A stretch of DNA of 35,161 nt from a virus. The stretch covers positions 1-35,161 of the IMG/VR virus record IMGVR_UViG_3300042731_005260; one strand, written 5' to 3'. The notes under the pieces are model-generated. The model had not been told where the DNA came from, did no database searches, and saw only the letters and a list, made by a program, of their open reading frames with translations. A program made the translations under genes and the position numbers. This document shows positions 16,311 to 23,918 of this stretch, piece after piece (within the stretch, counting starts at the first letter, position 1; the number at the start of each line of letters is the position of its first letter).

Positions 16311-16540
16311 ACTGGTCCCCCAATGTGCCGGACAGCCCGGTCGCCGTCGGCGAGGCACGCGGCTTCAATCAGCCGCACACCAATCATCCGAGCCTCATCC
16401 GGGCTCATGTGCCGAGGTGAAACGATGGCTTGCACCGTTCCGTCTTCTGGAAACGCGGACACCTTCATGTCGCTGAGAATGTCTGCGTCATAGATGGACC
16501 TGTTTTTAGTCCACCGTGTGTACGTCCCTCTCAAGACCAC
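16307..16540 (-). CDS. Hypothetical protein
   Basis: Up to 77 aa from GTG 16540, which lies inside the end of the previous gene with GGGG upstream; an internal ATG at 16468 would give 53 aa. The conserved-looking part is 'VSAFPEDGTVQAIVSPRHMSPDEARMIGVRLIEAACLADG', a strand followed by a helix of the kind found in small phage proteins that modulate other proteins. No family is recognised. Confidence 0.55.
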   Translation of the reverse strand: MVLRGTYTRWTKNRSIYDADILSDMKVSAFPEDGTVQAIVSPRHMSPDEARMIGVRLIEAACLADGDRAVRHIGGPV

Positions 16541-16722
16541 AACCCCATTCCATCGCAGTACTCTTTTTCTGCTTCCTCGTAACTCAACAGCGGTTCAACC
16601 GATGCTGAGTTTCCGGGGTGTTCCTTGTTCCACCTAGCGGCAACCTTCTCCGCTTTCTCTTCGCTTCTGAACGGTCCGATTGGGACCGCTGAAATCTCAG
16701 CTTCAACGATGACTACGAACAT
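16531..16722 (-). CDS. Small protein from a leaderless mRNA
   Basis: The 63-aa protein (MFVVIVEAEISAVPIGPFRS ...) starts at ATG 16722, 7 nt after the -10 at 16730, so the transcript should begin at the start codon. An ATG at 16728 lies upstream of the expected transcription start. Residues 1-45 read as strand-helix-strand ('FVVIVEAEISAVPIGPFRSEEKAEKVAARWNKEH' pattern), typical of small single-domain phage proteins that show a quantity or 'mask' fold. First gene of the 16722-15580 operon. Confidence 0.6.
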   Translation of the reverse strand: MFVVIVEAEISAVPIGPFRSEEKAEKVAARWNKEHPGNSASVEPLLSYEEAEKEYCDGMGLWS

Positions 16723-16729
16723 GCACATA

Positions 16730-16758
16730 ACCTTACAGTTATGGCTGCCTAGTGTCAA
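16730..16758 (-). promoter_or_regulatory. Early-type promoter (TTGACA-17-TAAGGT)
   Basis: The -35 TTGACA is 16758-16753 and the -10 TAAGGT 16735-16730. The TGA stop of terL is the middle of the -35. The spacer has CAGCCATAACTG. The distance to ATG 16722 predicts a leaderless transcript. Confidence 0.85.
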
Positions 16759-18224
16759 CTGAACGGGGACACCCTGGTCACAGGCATGTTTCCGACCGGT
16801 GCCGCGTGCTGGGATGATCCCCGGTGCTTGTCAGGCCACAGCGACATTACGACCGCGTCACCTCGGTCGGGGGAGCGACCAAGACGTTCCACCACGTGTT
16901 CCTTGGTCTCGATCTTGATCTTTGGCGGCAGCCCGGTTGTCACCTCCCATGTCGGGGTGGTGAGATCCGAGATCATCAACTCATCCGGGGGGAGCGCCAA
17001 CACCGGGTCATAGGTAGGGTCCAGCAATTCTCGCAGGTGCCAGTACGCCGCTGACCGGATGTTGGTGAACCCGAACTTTCCCGAGCGATCGCGAACCGTG
17101 GTCTTCCCGCTCCCTACGTACGCGAGTGGCCTGGTGTGCACTTCCCGCAACCGGTCATACACCCCAGCACCAACCCCGACCGCGTCAATGATTGACCGGC
17201 CGTCAAGCGCTTGCACCAGTCCAACCGTCGACATGGTGTCCCGTTTCCGGTTGGTGTCGATGGTGATAGCCCACCCGTCACGCTTGGCCAGCACGGTTTC
17301 GTCACCACCCCGACCGACGTCCACCCCGGTCCACAGCGGTCCACCAGGGGAGGGGCGACCGGCTCGATTCCACACGTGCCACCGTTCGATCGCATCTTCC
17401 AGCCACGCGAGCGGGATCACGGAGTCTTCATCGCTCGCGTGGAACTCACCCAACACCCGGTTGGCGTACATCGCGGACCCGGTACCCCACTGCTTGGCGC
17501 GCTGGACAGCCCAATCCCGAGAGATCCGACCAGCCTCGATTGCTTCGCTTAAGGTGATGTGACGGGTCCACCAGTCCTCATACCCCGGTGCGCGACGGTG
17601 GATATCGTAGAATCGCCCCGACGGAGGTCCAGGGGTCGACATAGCGAGTGCGTACGCGTTGCCCTCGACATCGTCACCAGCGTTCGAGAACGCGCCTTCA
17701 ATCGAGTCCCATGTCTCTGGTGGGATGATCTTGGCTTCATCGAGAAGGTACAACAGCTCAACCGCGTGAGCACCTTCAATTCGTTCCGGCTGGTTGCTGG
17801 CAACCGCTGTCGCGGCACCGTGATCGAGCTTCAGCCGCAGGTCGAGCAATTCACGACGCGGGTCGTACGGTGTCCTACCGAGCGTTTCGAAGTCTATCCT
17901 TTTCGCCCATTTGTGGATCTCTGGCCACAAGTACACTTCCAGGTGTCGCCATGCTGAAGCGGTAGTGATGATCTTCCACTCGATACCGGACAGCTCCCGC
18001 GTGGTGGCGAACCAGTGCACCACGACTGCACCGATGAATGACTTCCCTAGCCCGTGGGGACCACGAAGAGCTACCCGCTTGCGGACCGGTAACTCATCCA
18101 ACACCTCCCCCTGGTATCCAGAGAGGTTGACGGAGAGGCAGTCTATTGCCCAGCGTCGGGGGGAAGACCGCCACACAGCCAGCCGCGACCGGGCGAGCAC
18201 ACGATCCGCAAGGTTGATGATCAT
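16755..18224 (-). CDS. terL: Terminase large subunit
   Basis: The 489-aa DNA-packaging motor and nuclease. Walker A is RGPHGLGKSF (residues 54-63), Walker B LLYLLDE (157-163), followed by a coupling segment 'ALAMSTPGPPSGRFY'. The C-terminal RNase H-like nuclease begins with WTGVDVGRGGDET (298-310) and a later acidic block 'SPDRGDAVVMSLW' carries the last metal-binding aspartate. It starts at ATG 18224 with a four-base overlap to terS. It uses ATP to push DNA into proheads and cuts the concatemer. Unusually, it sits on the minus strand next to early genes rather than upstream of portal and capsid. Confidence 0.93.
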   Translation of the reverse strand: MIINLADRVLARSRLAVWRSSPRRWAIDCLSVNLSGYQGEVLDELPVRKRVALRGPHGLGKSFIGAVVVHWFATTRELSGIEWKIITTASAWRHLEVYLWPEIHKWAKRIDFETLGRTPYDPRRELLDLRLKLDHGAATAVASNQPERIEGAHAVELLYLLDEAKIIPPETWDSIEGAFSNAGDDVEGNAYALAMSTPGPPSGRFYDIHRRAPGYEDWWTRHITLSEAIEAGRISRDWAVQRAKQWGTGSAMYANRVLGEFHASDEDSVIPLAWLEDAIERWHVWNRAGRPSPGGPLWTGVDVGRGGDETVLAKRDGWAITIDTNRKRDTMSTVGLVQALDGRSIIDAVGVGAGVYDRLREVHTRPLAYVGSGKTTVRDRSGKFGFTNIRSAAYWHLRELLDPTYDPVLALPPDELMISDLTTPTWEVTTGLPPKIKIETKEHVVERLGRSPDRGDAVVMSLWPDKHRGSSQHAAPVGNMPVTRVSPFS

Positions 18225-18952
18225 TTTCCGGGCCGACCGCCGTTGGTCCGGGCACCGTGGTCGGGGTCGAATGCACCGACGTCGATCGATCCGAGGTGGG
18301 TGGTCAAGAGATCAGGCACTCTGGCGTACTGCTCAGGGGTGAGATCCAGGGAATCCAGTATCAGGGTGATCCTGCCTGCGACCACGTCACCCCACCGTTC
18401 GGCCAGCGAGGTCAACCGGTCCGAGATCCCCATGTCGTGAGCAGTCTTCGCGTACTTGACGACCCGATCTCGCTCGGCAGCCTCCAGCACCACCAGTGCC
18501 CGAACCTCTTCGGATTGGACGTACACTCGTCCGTCTTTGCCACCCGCCCCATACCGGTGCCCGATGAGACCGGAAACCCCGTCACCATCCGGGTTCCCAT
18601 CCTCATCAACTACCAGGTCTTCAGCGTCACCCACCTGCCGACGGAGTAGCTCGCTGTAGCTTGCGAGTCTCAGCCACGTCATCTGCAAGACGCCGAGAAC
18701 CGCCATCCGGTAATCGATGCTGGCGTCACCTTGGGTGGCGTTCCACGCCGTGATCCTGGCTTGACCTTGCGCTTTCGCGATCTCGGATTTCACCCCGATG
18801 TGCATCCGACACGCGTTCGTGCCGCGGATAGCTACGTTGTGACACGGTCCGCGACCTTTCCGACGCTGTTTCGTGCACTCCCATCGCTGGTGCTCTTCAC
18901 ACCAACGTGCGCCACCAGGGTTCGGATCCGTAGGACTCGCCATAGTGACCAT
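18221..18952 (-). CDS. terS: Terminase small subunit with zinc finger
   Basis: The 243-aa protein precedes terL with an ATGA overlap. A zinc finger lies near the N-terminus (C18, C26, C37, C48, H51: 'CEEHQRWEC ... GPCHNV ... ACRMH'), as in actinophage small terminases that recognise the packaging site. The middle is helical (YRMAVLGVLQMTWLRLASYSELL), suited to ring assembly, and the C-terminus (LTPEQYARVPDLLTTHL) likely contacts TerL or the portal. Start is ATG 18952, or ATG 18943; neither has a good ribosome-binding site. No promoter of the shared class is seen between it and the terminator at 18966. Confidence 0.8.
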   Translation of the reverse strand: MVTMASPTDPNPGGARWCEEHQRWECTKQRRKGRGPCHNVAIRGTNACRMHIGVKSEIAKAQGQARITAWNATQGDASIDYRMAVLGVLQMTWLRLASYSELLRRQVGDAEDLVVDEDGNPDGDGVSGLIGHRYGAGGKDGRVYVQSEEVRALVVLEAAERDRVVKYAKTAHDMGISDRLTSLAERWGDVVAGRITLILDSLDLTPEQYARVPDLLTTHLGSIDVGAFDPDHGARTNGGRPGK

Positions 18953-18965
18953 GGTACGGGGGACA

Positions 18966-19006
18966 CGAAGAAACCCCCTCCTGGCGTCAGAGAGGGGGTT
19001 TCTTCG
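18966..19006. terminator. Bidirectional terminator, 15-bp stem
   Basis: Arms 18966-18980 (CGAAGAAACCCCCTC) and 18992-19006 pair perfectly around an 11-nt loop. It lies between the leftward gene 19025-19321 and terS, so it would isolate terS from transcripts coming from the right. Confidence 0.88.
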
Positions 19007-19024
19007 ACTGGTTGCCCTACGTGG

Positions 19025-19321
19025 CTAGACTACCTCACCCAGCCAAGCTGTTCCATCCGCTTCCATCTCGGAGGCCATCTCAACGGCAACCTTCTCTGCG
19101 ATCCGGTCGCATTGGGCGAACACCGCGTTTGCGGTGTCGATCAGAGTCCTGACCCCCGGGTCGTGGTACTTTTTGACCGTGGCAAACGCGGTCGCGTTTA
19201 CCAGGGCGTGCCGGCCCAGTGCTACGTACGCAGCGTTCTTCCATGTCGGGTTCTTGTCGTACCGGTCGAGATGGTCACGACACTCGTTGATCTCGTCTTC
19301 AAGAAACCCGTAAACGTTCAT
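19025..19321 (-). CDS. Hypothetical helical protein
   Basis: The 98-aa protein starts at ATG 19321 (GTG 19324 is in frame) with AAGGAAAAG just upstream. It is all-helical and acidic: 'FLEDEINECRDHLDRYDKNP', 'NAAYVALGRHALVNATAF', 'LIDTANAVFAQCDRIAEKVAVEMASEME'. It is a monocistronic unit with its own promoter (19368), a 15-bp leader hairpin and a terminator downstream. Family not recognised. Confidence 0.7.
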   Translation of the reverse strand: MNVYGFLEDEINECRDHLDRYDKNPTWKNAAYVALGRHALVNATAFATVKKYHDPGVRTLIDTANAVFAQCDRIAEKVAVEMASEMEADGTAWLGEVV

Positions 19322-19330
19322 CACTTTTCC

Positions 19331-19365
19331 TTCCTGTCAGCGGGGCCGTTCCCCGCTGACAGGAA
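19331..19365 (-). promoter_or_regulatory. 5'-leader hairpin, 15-bp stem
   Basis: Arms 19331-19345 and 19351-19365 pair perfectly. In the leftward RNA the inner part reads GCGGGG-AACGG-CCCCGC. It begins right after the -10 of the promoter at 19368 and ends a few bases before the ribosome-binding site, so the RNA starts with a stable stem-loop. The inner part is shared with three other leaders (31479, 32198, 32309). Confidence 0.75.
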
Positions 19366-19367
19366 CA

Positions 19368-19396
19368 ACATTACAGGCATGCCTGCACAGTGTCTA
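19368..19396 (-). promoter_or_regulatory. Early-type promoter (TAGACA-17-TAATGT) with perfect palindrome
   Basis: The -35 TAGACA is 19396-19391 and the -10 TAATGT 19373-19368. The spacer contains the perfect 12-bp palindrome CAGGCATGCCTG. Confidence 0.8.
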
Positions 19397-19401
19397 CCGG
19401 G

Positions 19402-19554
19402 TCACCCGTACGGGGTACGGCACACGGGGACGGGACCCGAGTTGGCCACCGTCACCACCACAACCACGATCCCGCACACCAGTACGGCAACCCCGATCGT
19501 GATCACCAGGACAGCCCACAACGGCGGTCCAACCGGCTGTTGATCACTTGTCAT
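19402..19554 (-). CDS. Small single-span membrane protein
   Basis: A 50-aa ORF starting at ATG 19554, overlapping the polymerase stop by 11 nt. One hydrophobic helix covers most of it (LWAVLVITIGVAVLVCGIVV, continuing VVVTVA), with a polar N-terminus and a short C-terminal tail. There is no strong Shine-Dalgarno, so translation may depend on coupling with the polymerase gene. Function is unknown. Confidence 0.5.
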   Translation of the reverse strand: MTSDQQPVGPPLWAVLVITIGVAVLVCGIVVVVVTVANSGPVPVCRTPYG

Positions 19555-21337
19555 AGCAGTGACCCCAACTCTCCCCGAGAGGTCCCGAGTCAGCCGTGAT
19601 CGGGACGTCCCGCCACTCAAACGTCAGGCACTCCACCACAGCGCGGGAGATGTCTTCGGCGTAGTCCCGCGGCACGCTCAGCACGATTTCGTCATGCACC
19701 TGCGCACGCAGCATCGACATCGTCTCGGGGTACTGATCGGCGAGTCTGAGCAGCCCGTGCATCATGATGTCCCGCGCCGCACCCTGCCCCATGAGGGCAG
19801 GTCCCTGCGTGTAGGCACGCTGTGGATCCGCACGCATCGGGCGACCAAATCCGTTGTTCATCAGTTCGCCGGACTCCGCCAGTGCACGTACCTCCCCCTG
19901 CCACTCCACCAGCCGCGGGAAGCGCTCACGCATGGACGTGTCGAACTGGCGCACCAGCATCGGATCAATGTCCTCACCGTTGGCGATGGCTTTGATACTG
20001 CGGCCATAGTTCCATCCGTGCCCAATCGCTTTCGCGTCGCTGCGTCGGGAGGCGTCCCCAAACAGGGCGAGAGCAATTTCGGTGTGCGGGTCGTCGCGCT
20101 TCAACATATCAATGTACGCGAGGTCTTGACTCAACCCCGCGACTGCACGCATGTCAACCTGCGAAAGGTCCACAGTCAAGATGACCTCACCCGGATCGGG
20201 AAGAAACACCTTGCGTTCAACATGGCGACCACCACGTTTGCCCATCACAGTGAGTCCAGGTTTCGTGAGACTCCACCTTCCGGTTGCCTGCTTGAAACTC
20301 ACGCGGGGGTGAACCCGCTCCCCAACCAGGCTGTTCGCCACAGTCTCATACACTGTGCGCGCACCAACGACCCGATGCACTAGCCTCGCAATCTCCACCA
20401 CAGCGGGCAAGTACATGTACTCATCAGCGATATGGCACATGTGATCAGCACTAATATCGATCTGGCCCGTCTTCTCGGTCGTCCAAATCGACGTTGCACC
20501 CGCATCCCGGAACGCCTTCTCTAGCGCGTACTTTCCGGCTTTCGTGCCGATCGGTGCCTTGTACGGCTTCCCTTTCGCATCGTGAAGCGGCAACCCGTAC
20601 CGGGCTGCCAGGATCTTCAATGACTCCGCTTTCAAAGACTCGATCTCGGCAACCCTACGCTGAAGCTCCGGAACATCCACCCGGAACCCATTTACACTGA
20701 TCTGTGCAGCGATAGCGGCCACCCGGTGTTCACGGACAAGGTAGTCCGGAATCGTGCCACCGAGATCCGTCATCAGAGCCGCGTACACGTCGCGGCTGGC
20801 CTCGACGTCCCGAACCAGATACCGCCGGAACTCAGCACCATCGGGGTTGTCAGGATCCGTGGGGATGGCGCCCCAACCGCCGTATTTCTTTGCAAGCTCT
20901 TTCGCGGTACCGAGCTTGCCGGCCACCCCGTACCGGGCAGCTACCGCGTCCAGACCGTACCGGCGGTCAGCGTCTACCCCTTTGTCCCGTGCCATCGGGG
21001 GGTCCAGGTGACGTGCCGCCAGCATGGCATCAAACAGCCGCCCATCACGCGCCATCTCGTGCACGGTGGCCATGTCCAGCACACCGGCCTTGACGAGAAC
21101 GGGGAGGTCAAACGCCATGATGTTGTGGCCGGTGACCAGAGGTGCCACCCGAACCAACCCACCGGCGAACCCCTCCGCGTTCGTGGTGTGATCGACTACC
21201 ATGACATTGTCATCCCCGTGTGCCGCACCAGCGAGACGGATGTACCCGGCATCGCCGTTGTACATGTTGGCAGCGTCGCCGGTTTCCAGGTCGAGCGTGA
21301 CAACCTGGTTATCTGAAGTCAACCCTTGGTGTTTCAT
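19544..21337 (-). CDS. Family A DNA polymerase (internal start in the 1434-codon frame)
   Basis: From ATG 21337 the frame gives 597 aa, a usual length for phage family A polymerases with proofreading. GGAGGG ends 3 nt before the ATG, which overlaps the stop of the embedded 80-codon gene by four bases (ATGA). Exonuclease motifs: TLDLETG (14-20), HNIMAFD (71-77) and RDVEASRDVY (176-185). Polymerase motif A: VDLSQVDMRA (389-398); motif B helix: RRSDAKAIGHGWNYG (431-445); motif C: VHDEIV (547-552). It would replicate the phage genome. Independent translation is inferred from these start signals and could run alongside the fused form. Confidence 0.55.
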   Translation of the reverse strand: MKHQGLTSDNQVVTLDLETGDAANMYNGDAGYIRLAGAAHGDDNVMVVDHTTNAEGFAGGLVRVAPLVTGHNIMAFDLPVLVKAGVLDMATVHEMARDGRLFDAMLAARHLDPPMARDKGVDADRRYGLDAVAARYGVAGKLGTAKELAKKYGGWGAIPTDPDNPDGAEFRRYLVRDVEASRDVYAALMTDLGGTIPDYLVREHRVAAIAAQISVNGFRVDVPELQRRVAEIESLKAESLKILAARYGLPLHDAKGKPYKAPIGTKAGKYALEKAFRDAGATSIWTTEKTGQIDISADHMCHIADEYMYLPAVVEIARLVHRVVGARTVYETVANSLVGERVHPRVSFKQATGRWSLTKPGLTVMGKRGGRHVERKVFLPDPGEVILTVDLSQVDMRAVAGLSQDLAYIDMLKRDDPHTEIALALFGDASRRSDAKAIGHGWNYGRSIKAIANGEDIDPMLVRQFDTSMRERFPRLVEWQGEVRALAESGELMNNGFGRPMRADPQRAYTQGPALMGQGAARDIMMHGLLRLADQYPETMSMLRAQVHDEIVLSVPRDYAEDISRAVVECLTFEWRDVPITADSGPLGESWGHCYDK

Positions 21338-23848
21338 GAGCCCTCCATCGGTATTCTTATCTCCATCCAACAGACTCTCCTGTTTTCCCGGCTCCCCCAA
21401 GCGAACCCGAGTTTCTTCAACTCTTCCCGAAATGTCGCTGGGTGACTCGGTACCCTCTCGTTCCTCCAAGCTATCTCGGCGTACCACATGTAAAGCCTCG
21501 ATTCCGAGTACGGCTTCCCCGTTTCCAACATCGCTACCATCGTCCTGACATCTTCCGGAGCAACCATCGTTGTCACTTTCTTTCGGCGGGTGGATAATAA
21601 TCGGTGGGTCGTCTTCTCGGACAGTCCACAGCGAGACGTGACCTCTCACGCTGCCAACACGTTCCACGTATATTCCCTCGTACCGCCTCCCTCTGAGTCT
21701 CGAATACGCCTCCCCGAGAAGCTTCGGATACGTCTTCTCTGTCGGGTCATCCAACTTCGGGGGAGCCATGAAATTCTGCGGCTCAGTAAGCGCTCTCGTA
21801 CGGACGTCCCCGGTTCGAAACGGCGTGTCCTTGAATTCATCCCGCAACCACCGCAGGTGACCTGCCCAGTATTGGGAGTCGAAGTCTGTCTCAGAACGCC
21901 ACGACTTCATATCGCCGAGGAAACCAGGTACACCCGCAGTCTCGACGATACCGCCAGCATACCGCTCCCAAGTCTCGAACGATCCGAACGAGACCCCGCG
22001 GGAAGGGTACGGCTGACCATCTGCGAACCAGGCACGAACCAGGGTAAGGATGGCGGTCAAGAGTTCCCGCCGGTGCTTGCGGGTCCAACTCCCGAGGTCA
22101 AGACCGCTCTGTCCGGGGTGGCGGAAACTTGACGCTTTCCGATCCTGCGGGTTGGCGTAGTTCGGTCGCAGCGCGATGCGGTACACCCGCCGGGTGAGGT
22201 CCCCTCGCACCTGGACGTTGTTCCCCAAGCTGATCCACGTGACCCGGTTCGGGAACTCCGCCATGGTGGACACCCCGAGAATCCGGTCCTGCCATGTCGA
22301 CGCGGTGAGCGCTTGAGCAAGGGCAGCACCCTCGATCGTGTGCGCCTCATCGAAGACGAAGAACTCCGCACCGGTGCGGAACGCCGCGGTGATCTGTTTA
22401 CGGAGTTCTTCCCTGTCATCTACGAAGTTCATCGGCCGGGCTGGTTCCCCGGTGTACACCGTGAGAATAGAGTCCGCGAGAAGGTTTTTCCCCACCCCCA
22501 TCTGCAACCCGTCCACCACCGCGAGCGGGACGCGTGGAACCAAGCCGCGGACAGCTGGTGTCGCCATCAACGCGAGCACGTTAGCTTTGTCAGCGTCGCT
22601 GGCAAACGGGAAGTCACCCAACCACTCGGTGAGCAGAAGCTCCCGTGCGGCCAGTATCTCAGCTGATGTTGGAGTCTCCGGAATCGTGAGCCCTTTCAAC
22701 TCGGGATCTGGAATCAGCATGGTCTCGGTGTCTTTGTCGTATCCCGGCTCTGTGCAGATGGATCCGTCTGCACGAGCAAACGGTGCGTTTGAGATCCGCT
22801 TTAGGGTGCTGAACTGGTCGGCTCTGCTCATGACTGCTGAAATCGAGTTGGAGTCCGGCCACGTGAAGTTGTACCGGGTCCCTTGCTTGTCTTGAATCTC
22901 ATCAACGGTGATGGCGGTTTCCTGTATTAGGTCCCGTTGTGCACCTCGGTCGATAGGGACCATGGCTCGGTCCCTCAACCGAGAGATCACACCACCGTGG
23001 TTGAACAGCTCCCGTCCGTCCCATTTTGTAAGGAATGCTTCGGTAAGTTCGTTGATCACTGTGAACCGATCTTGGTTGCACACGATCGTCACTCGACCGG
23101 GGTCGCTCGGGGCGACTACCGGTGCCTGCTTGGCTTTCGGCTTGGTGTCGGCTGGCTTGGTCTTCGCCCCGTCGATCAACCGGGCGAGGTACCCGCCGCG
23201 CCGTTCAGGGGAGCGGGAAGCCAACACGTCGTCAAGGCCAGACTTGCCGCTTGCTGGCAACCGGGCGAACTTGACGGATGTGGCACCTTCCATCTCCAGC
23301 GCATCAGCGAGGTTGGCACCTGCGTTGTAGACGTCCGGGTTTTCCGCGGCGTCAGCGTCGAGGATGATCACAACGTCTCGACCGTCCGCCACGCTGAGAT
23401 CAGGGATCGGGTTGCCACCGTGCTGCCACATCCGGCAGCCAGCCATGCCGTAGACCGCTACACCAGGGGGTGCGTAGCTCGCTGCGGCGAGACACTGTTT
23501 CGTCCCCTCAACGACGATGATCCGCTCAGAATCTGGGACCACTCGGACAGCCCAGAGAACCGGTTCCATGTCCTTGCGGAACATGTACTTGCGCGGACGT
23601 CCCTTGCTGTCCGTGGTGGGGTTGTCCGGTCGCACCTGGATCTCAACCCGGCCGTTCGGGTTGGTCCAGGGGAAGAGCAAGGCGGGGACGTTGGCGAAGT
23701 TGTTCCATGGTTCAGGCAGGTTTGTGACGTCTGCCCGCGTCTCCAAGGATCGTACCCCGAGCGACGCTGCGAGCTCGACATCCACGGCATGTTCCCGCAG
23801 GTAATCGGCATGCTTGGAGGTGATCGGACTCGCTGTGTTACGATCCAT
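19544..23848 (-). CDS. Primase-helicase joined in frame to family A DNA polymerase
   Basis: One uninterrupted 1434-codon frame. Residues 1-230: primase-type TOPRIM domain with VVEGTKQ (E114) and IILDADA (D164, D166). Residues 400-600: AAA+/SF3-like ATPase with GLQMGVGKN (447-455, the usual S/T after GK replaced by N), FFVFDE (496-501), sensor SLGNN (540-544) and RR (553-554). About 700-750 looks like a closing winged helix. Residues 752-837 are a low-complexity linker; 838-1434 is a complete polymerase with 3'-5' exonuclease. ATG 23848 has GGAAGGA upstream. Either a natural primase-polymerase fusion or two genes without an intervening stop; an internal start at 21337 favours at least some separate polymerase. 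Confidence 0.8.
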   Translation of the reverse strand: MDRNTASPITSKHADYLREHAVDVELAASLGVRSLETRADVTNLPEPWNNFANVPALLFPWTNPNGRVEIQVRPDNPTTDSKGRPRKYMFRKDMEPVLWAVRVVPDSERIIVVEGTKQCLAAASYAPPGVAVYGMAGCRMWQHGGNPIPDLSVADGRDVVIILDADAAENPDVYNAGANLADALEMEGATSVKFARLPASGKSGLDDVLASRSPERRGGYLARLIDGAKTKPADTKPKAKQAPVVAPSDPGRVTIVCNQDRFTVINELTEAFLTKWDGRELFNHGGVISRLRDRAMVPIDRGAQRDLIQETAITVDEIQDKQGTRYNFTWPDSNSISAVMSRADQFSTLKRISNAPFARADGSICTEPGYDKDTETMLIPDPELKGLTIPETPTSAEILAARELLLTEWLGDFPFASDADKANVLALMATPAVRGLVPRVPLAVVDGLQMGVGKNLLADSILTVYTGEPARPMNFVDDREELRKQITAAFRTGAEFFVFDEAHTIEGAALAQALTASTWQDRILGVSTMAEFPNRVTWISLGNNVQVRGDLTRRVYRIALRPNYANPQDRKASSFRHPGQSGLDLGSWTRKHRRELLTAILTLVRAWFADGQPYPSRGVSFGSFETWERYAGGIVETAGVPGFLGDMKSWRSETDFDSQYWAGHLRWLRDEFKDTPFRTGDVRTRALTEPQNFMAPPKLDDPTEKTYPKLLGEAYSRLRGRRYEGIYVERVGSVRGHVSLWTVREDDPPIIIHPPKESDNDGCSGRCQDDGSDVGNGEAVLGIEALHVVRRDSLEEREGTESPSDISGRVEETRVRLGEPGKQESLLDGDKNTDGGLMKHQGLTSDNQVVTLDLETGDAANMYNGDAGYIRLAGAAHGDDNVMVVDHTTNAEGFAGGLVRVAPLVTGHNIMAFDLPVLVKAGVLDMATVHEMARDGRLFDAMLAARHLDPPMARDKGVDADRRYGLDAVAARYGVAGKLGTAKELAKKYGGWGAIPTDPDNPDGAEFRRYLVRDVEASRDVYAALMTDLGGTIPDYLVREHRVAAIAAQISVNGFRVDVPELQRRVAEIESLKAESLKILAARYGLPLHDAKGKPYKAPIGTKAGKYALEKAFRDAGATSIWTTEKTGQIDISADHMCHIADEYMYLPAVVEIARLVHRVVGARTVYETVANSLVGERVHPRVSFKQATGRWSLTKPGLTVMGKRGGRHVERKVFLPDPGEVILTVDLSQVDMRAVAGLSQDLAYIDMLKRDDPHTEIALALFGDASRRSDAKAIGHGWNYGRSIKAIANGEDIDPMLVRQFDTSMRERFPRLVEWQGEVRALAESGELMNNGFGRPMRADPQRAYTQGPALMGQGAARDIMMHGLLRLADQYPETMSMLRAQVHDEIVLSVPRDYAEDISRAVVECLTFEWRDVPITADSGPLGESWGHCYDK
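21334..21576 (-). CDS. Embedded 80-codon gene, winged-helix-like
   Basis: This ORF is in a different frame inside the primase-polymerase linker. GTG 21576 or ATG 21567 starts it; ribosome-binding sequence is weak. The protein looks natural: 'PEDVRTMVAMLETGKPYS', then 'YMWYAEIAWRNERVPSHPATF', 'REELKKLGFAWGSRENRRVC', 'WMEIRI', much like the C-terminal winged helix of D5-type primases. By contrast the same DNA in the polymerase frame encodes a disordered linker. It ends ATGA on the polymerase start. If real, about 240 bp encode two proteins. Confidence 0.5.
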   Translation of the reverse strand: MTTMVAPEDVRTMVAMLETGKPYSESRLYMWYAEIAWRNERVPSHPATFREELKKLGFAWGSRENRRVCWMEIRIPMEGS

Positions 23849-23872
23849 ATCGATCCTTCCTGTTTGCTCCGC

Positions 23873-23907
23873 GTATGACCCCCGAGAGGGCTACTCGGGG
23901 GTCATAC
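23873..23907. terminator. Terminator upstream of the primase gene, 14-bp stem
   Basis: Arms 23873-23886 (GTATGACCCCCGAG) and 23894-23907 are perfect complements with a 7-nt loop. It separates the leftward repeat-protein genes from the primase gene, 25 nt before its start. No shared-class promoter lies between, so read-through or another promoter type must feed the primase. Confidence 0.8.
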
Positions 23908-23918
23908 CATATCCGGGG

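Noticed and set aside
22937-23878. 313-codon plus-strand ORF opposite the primase
   Set aside because: Shadow of the TOPRIM/helicase frame; composition not protein-like.
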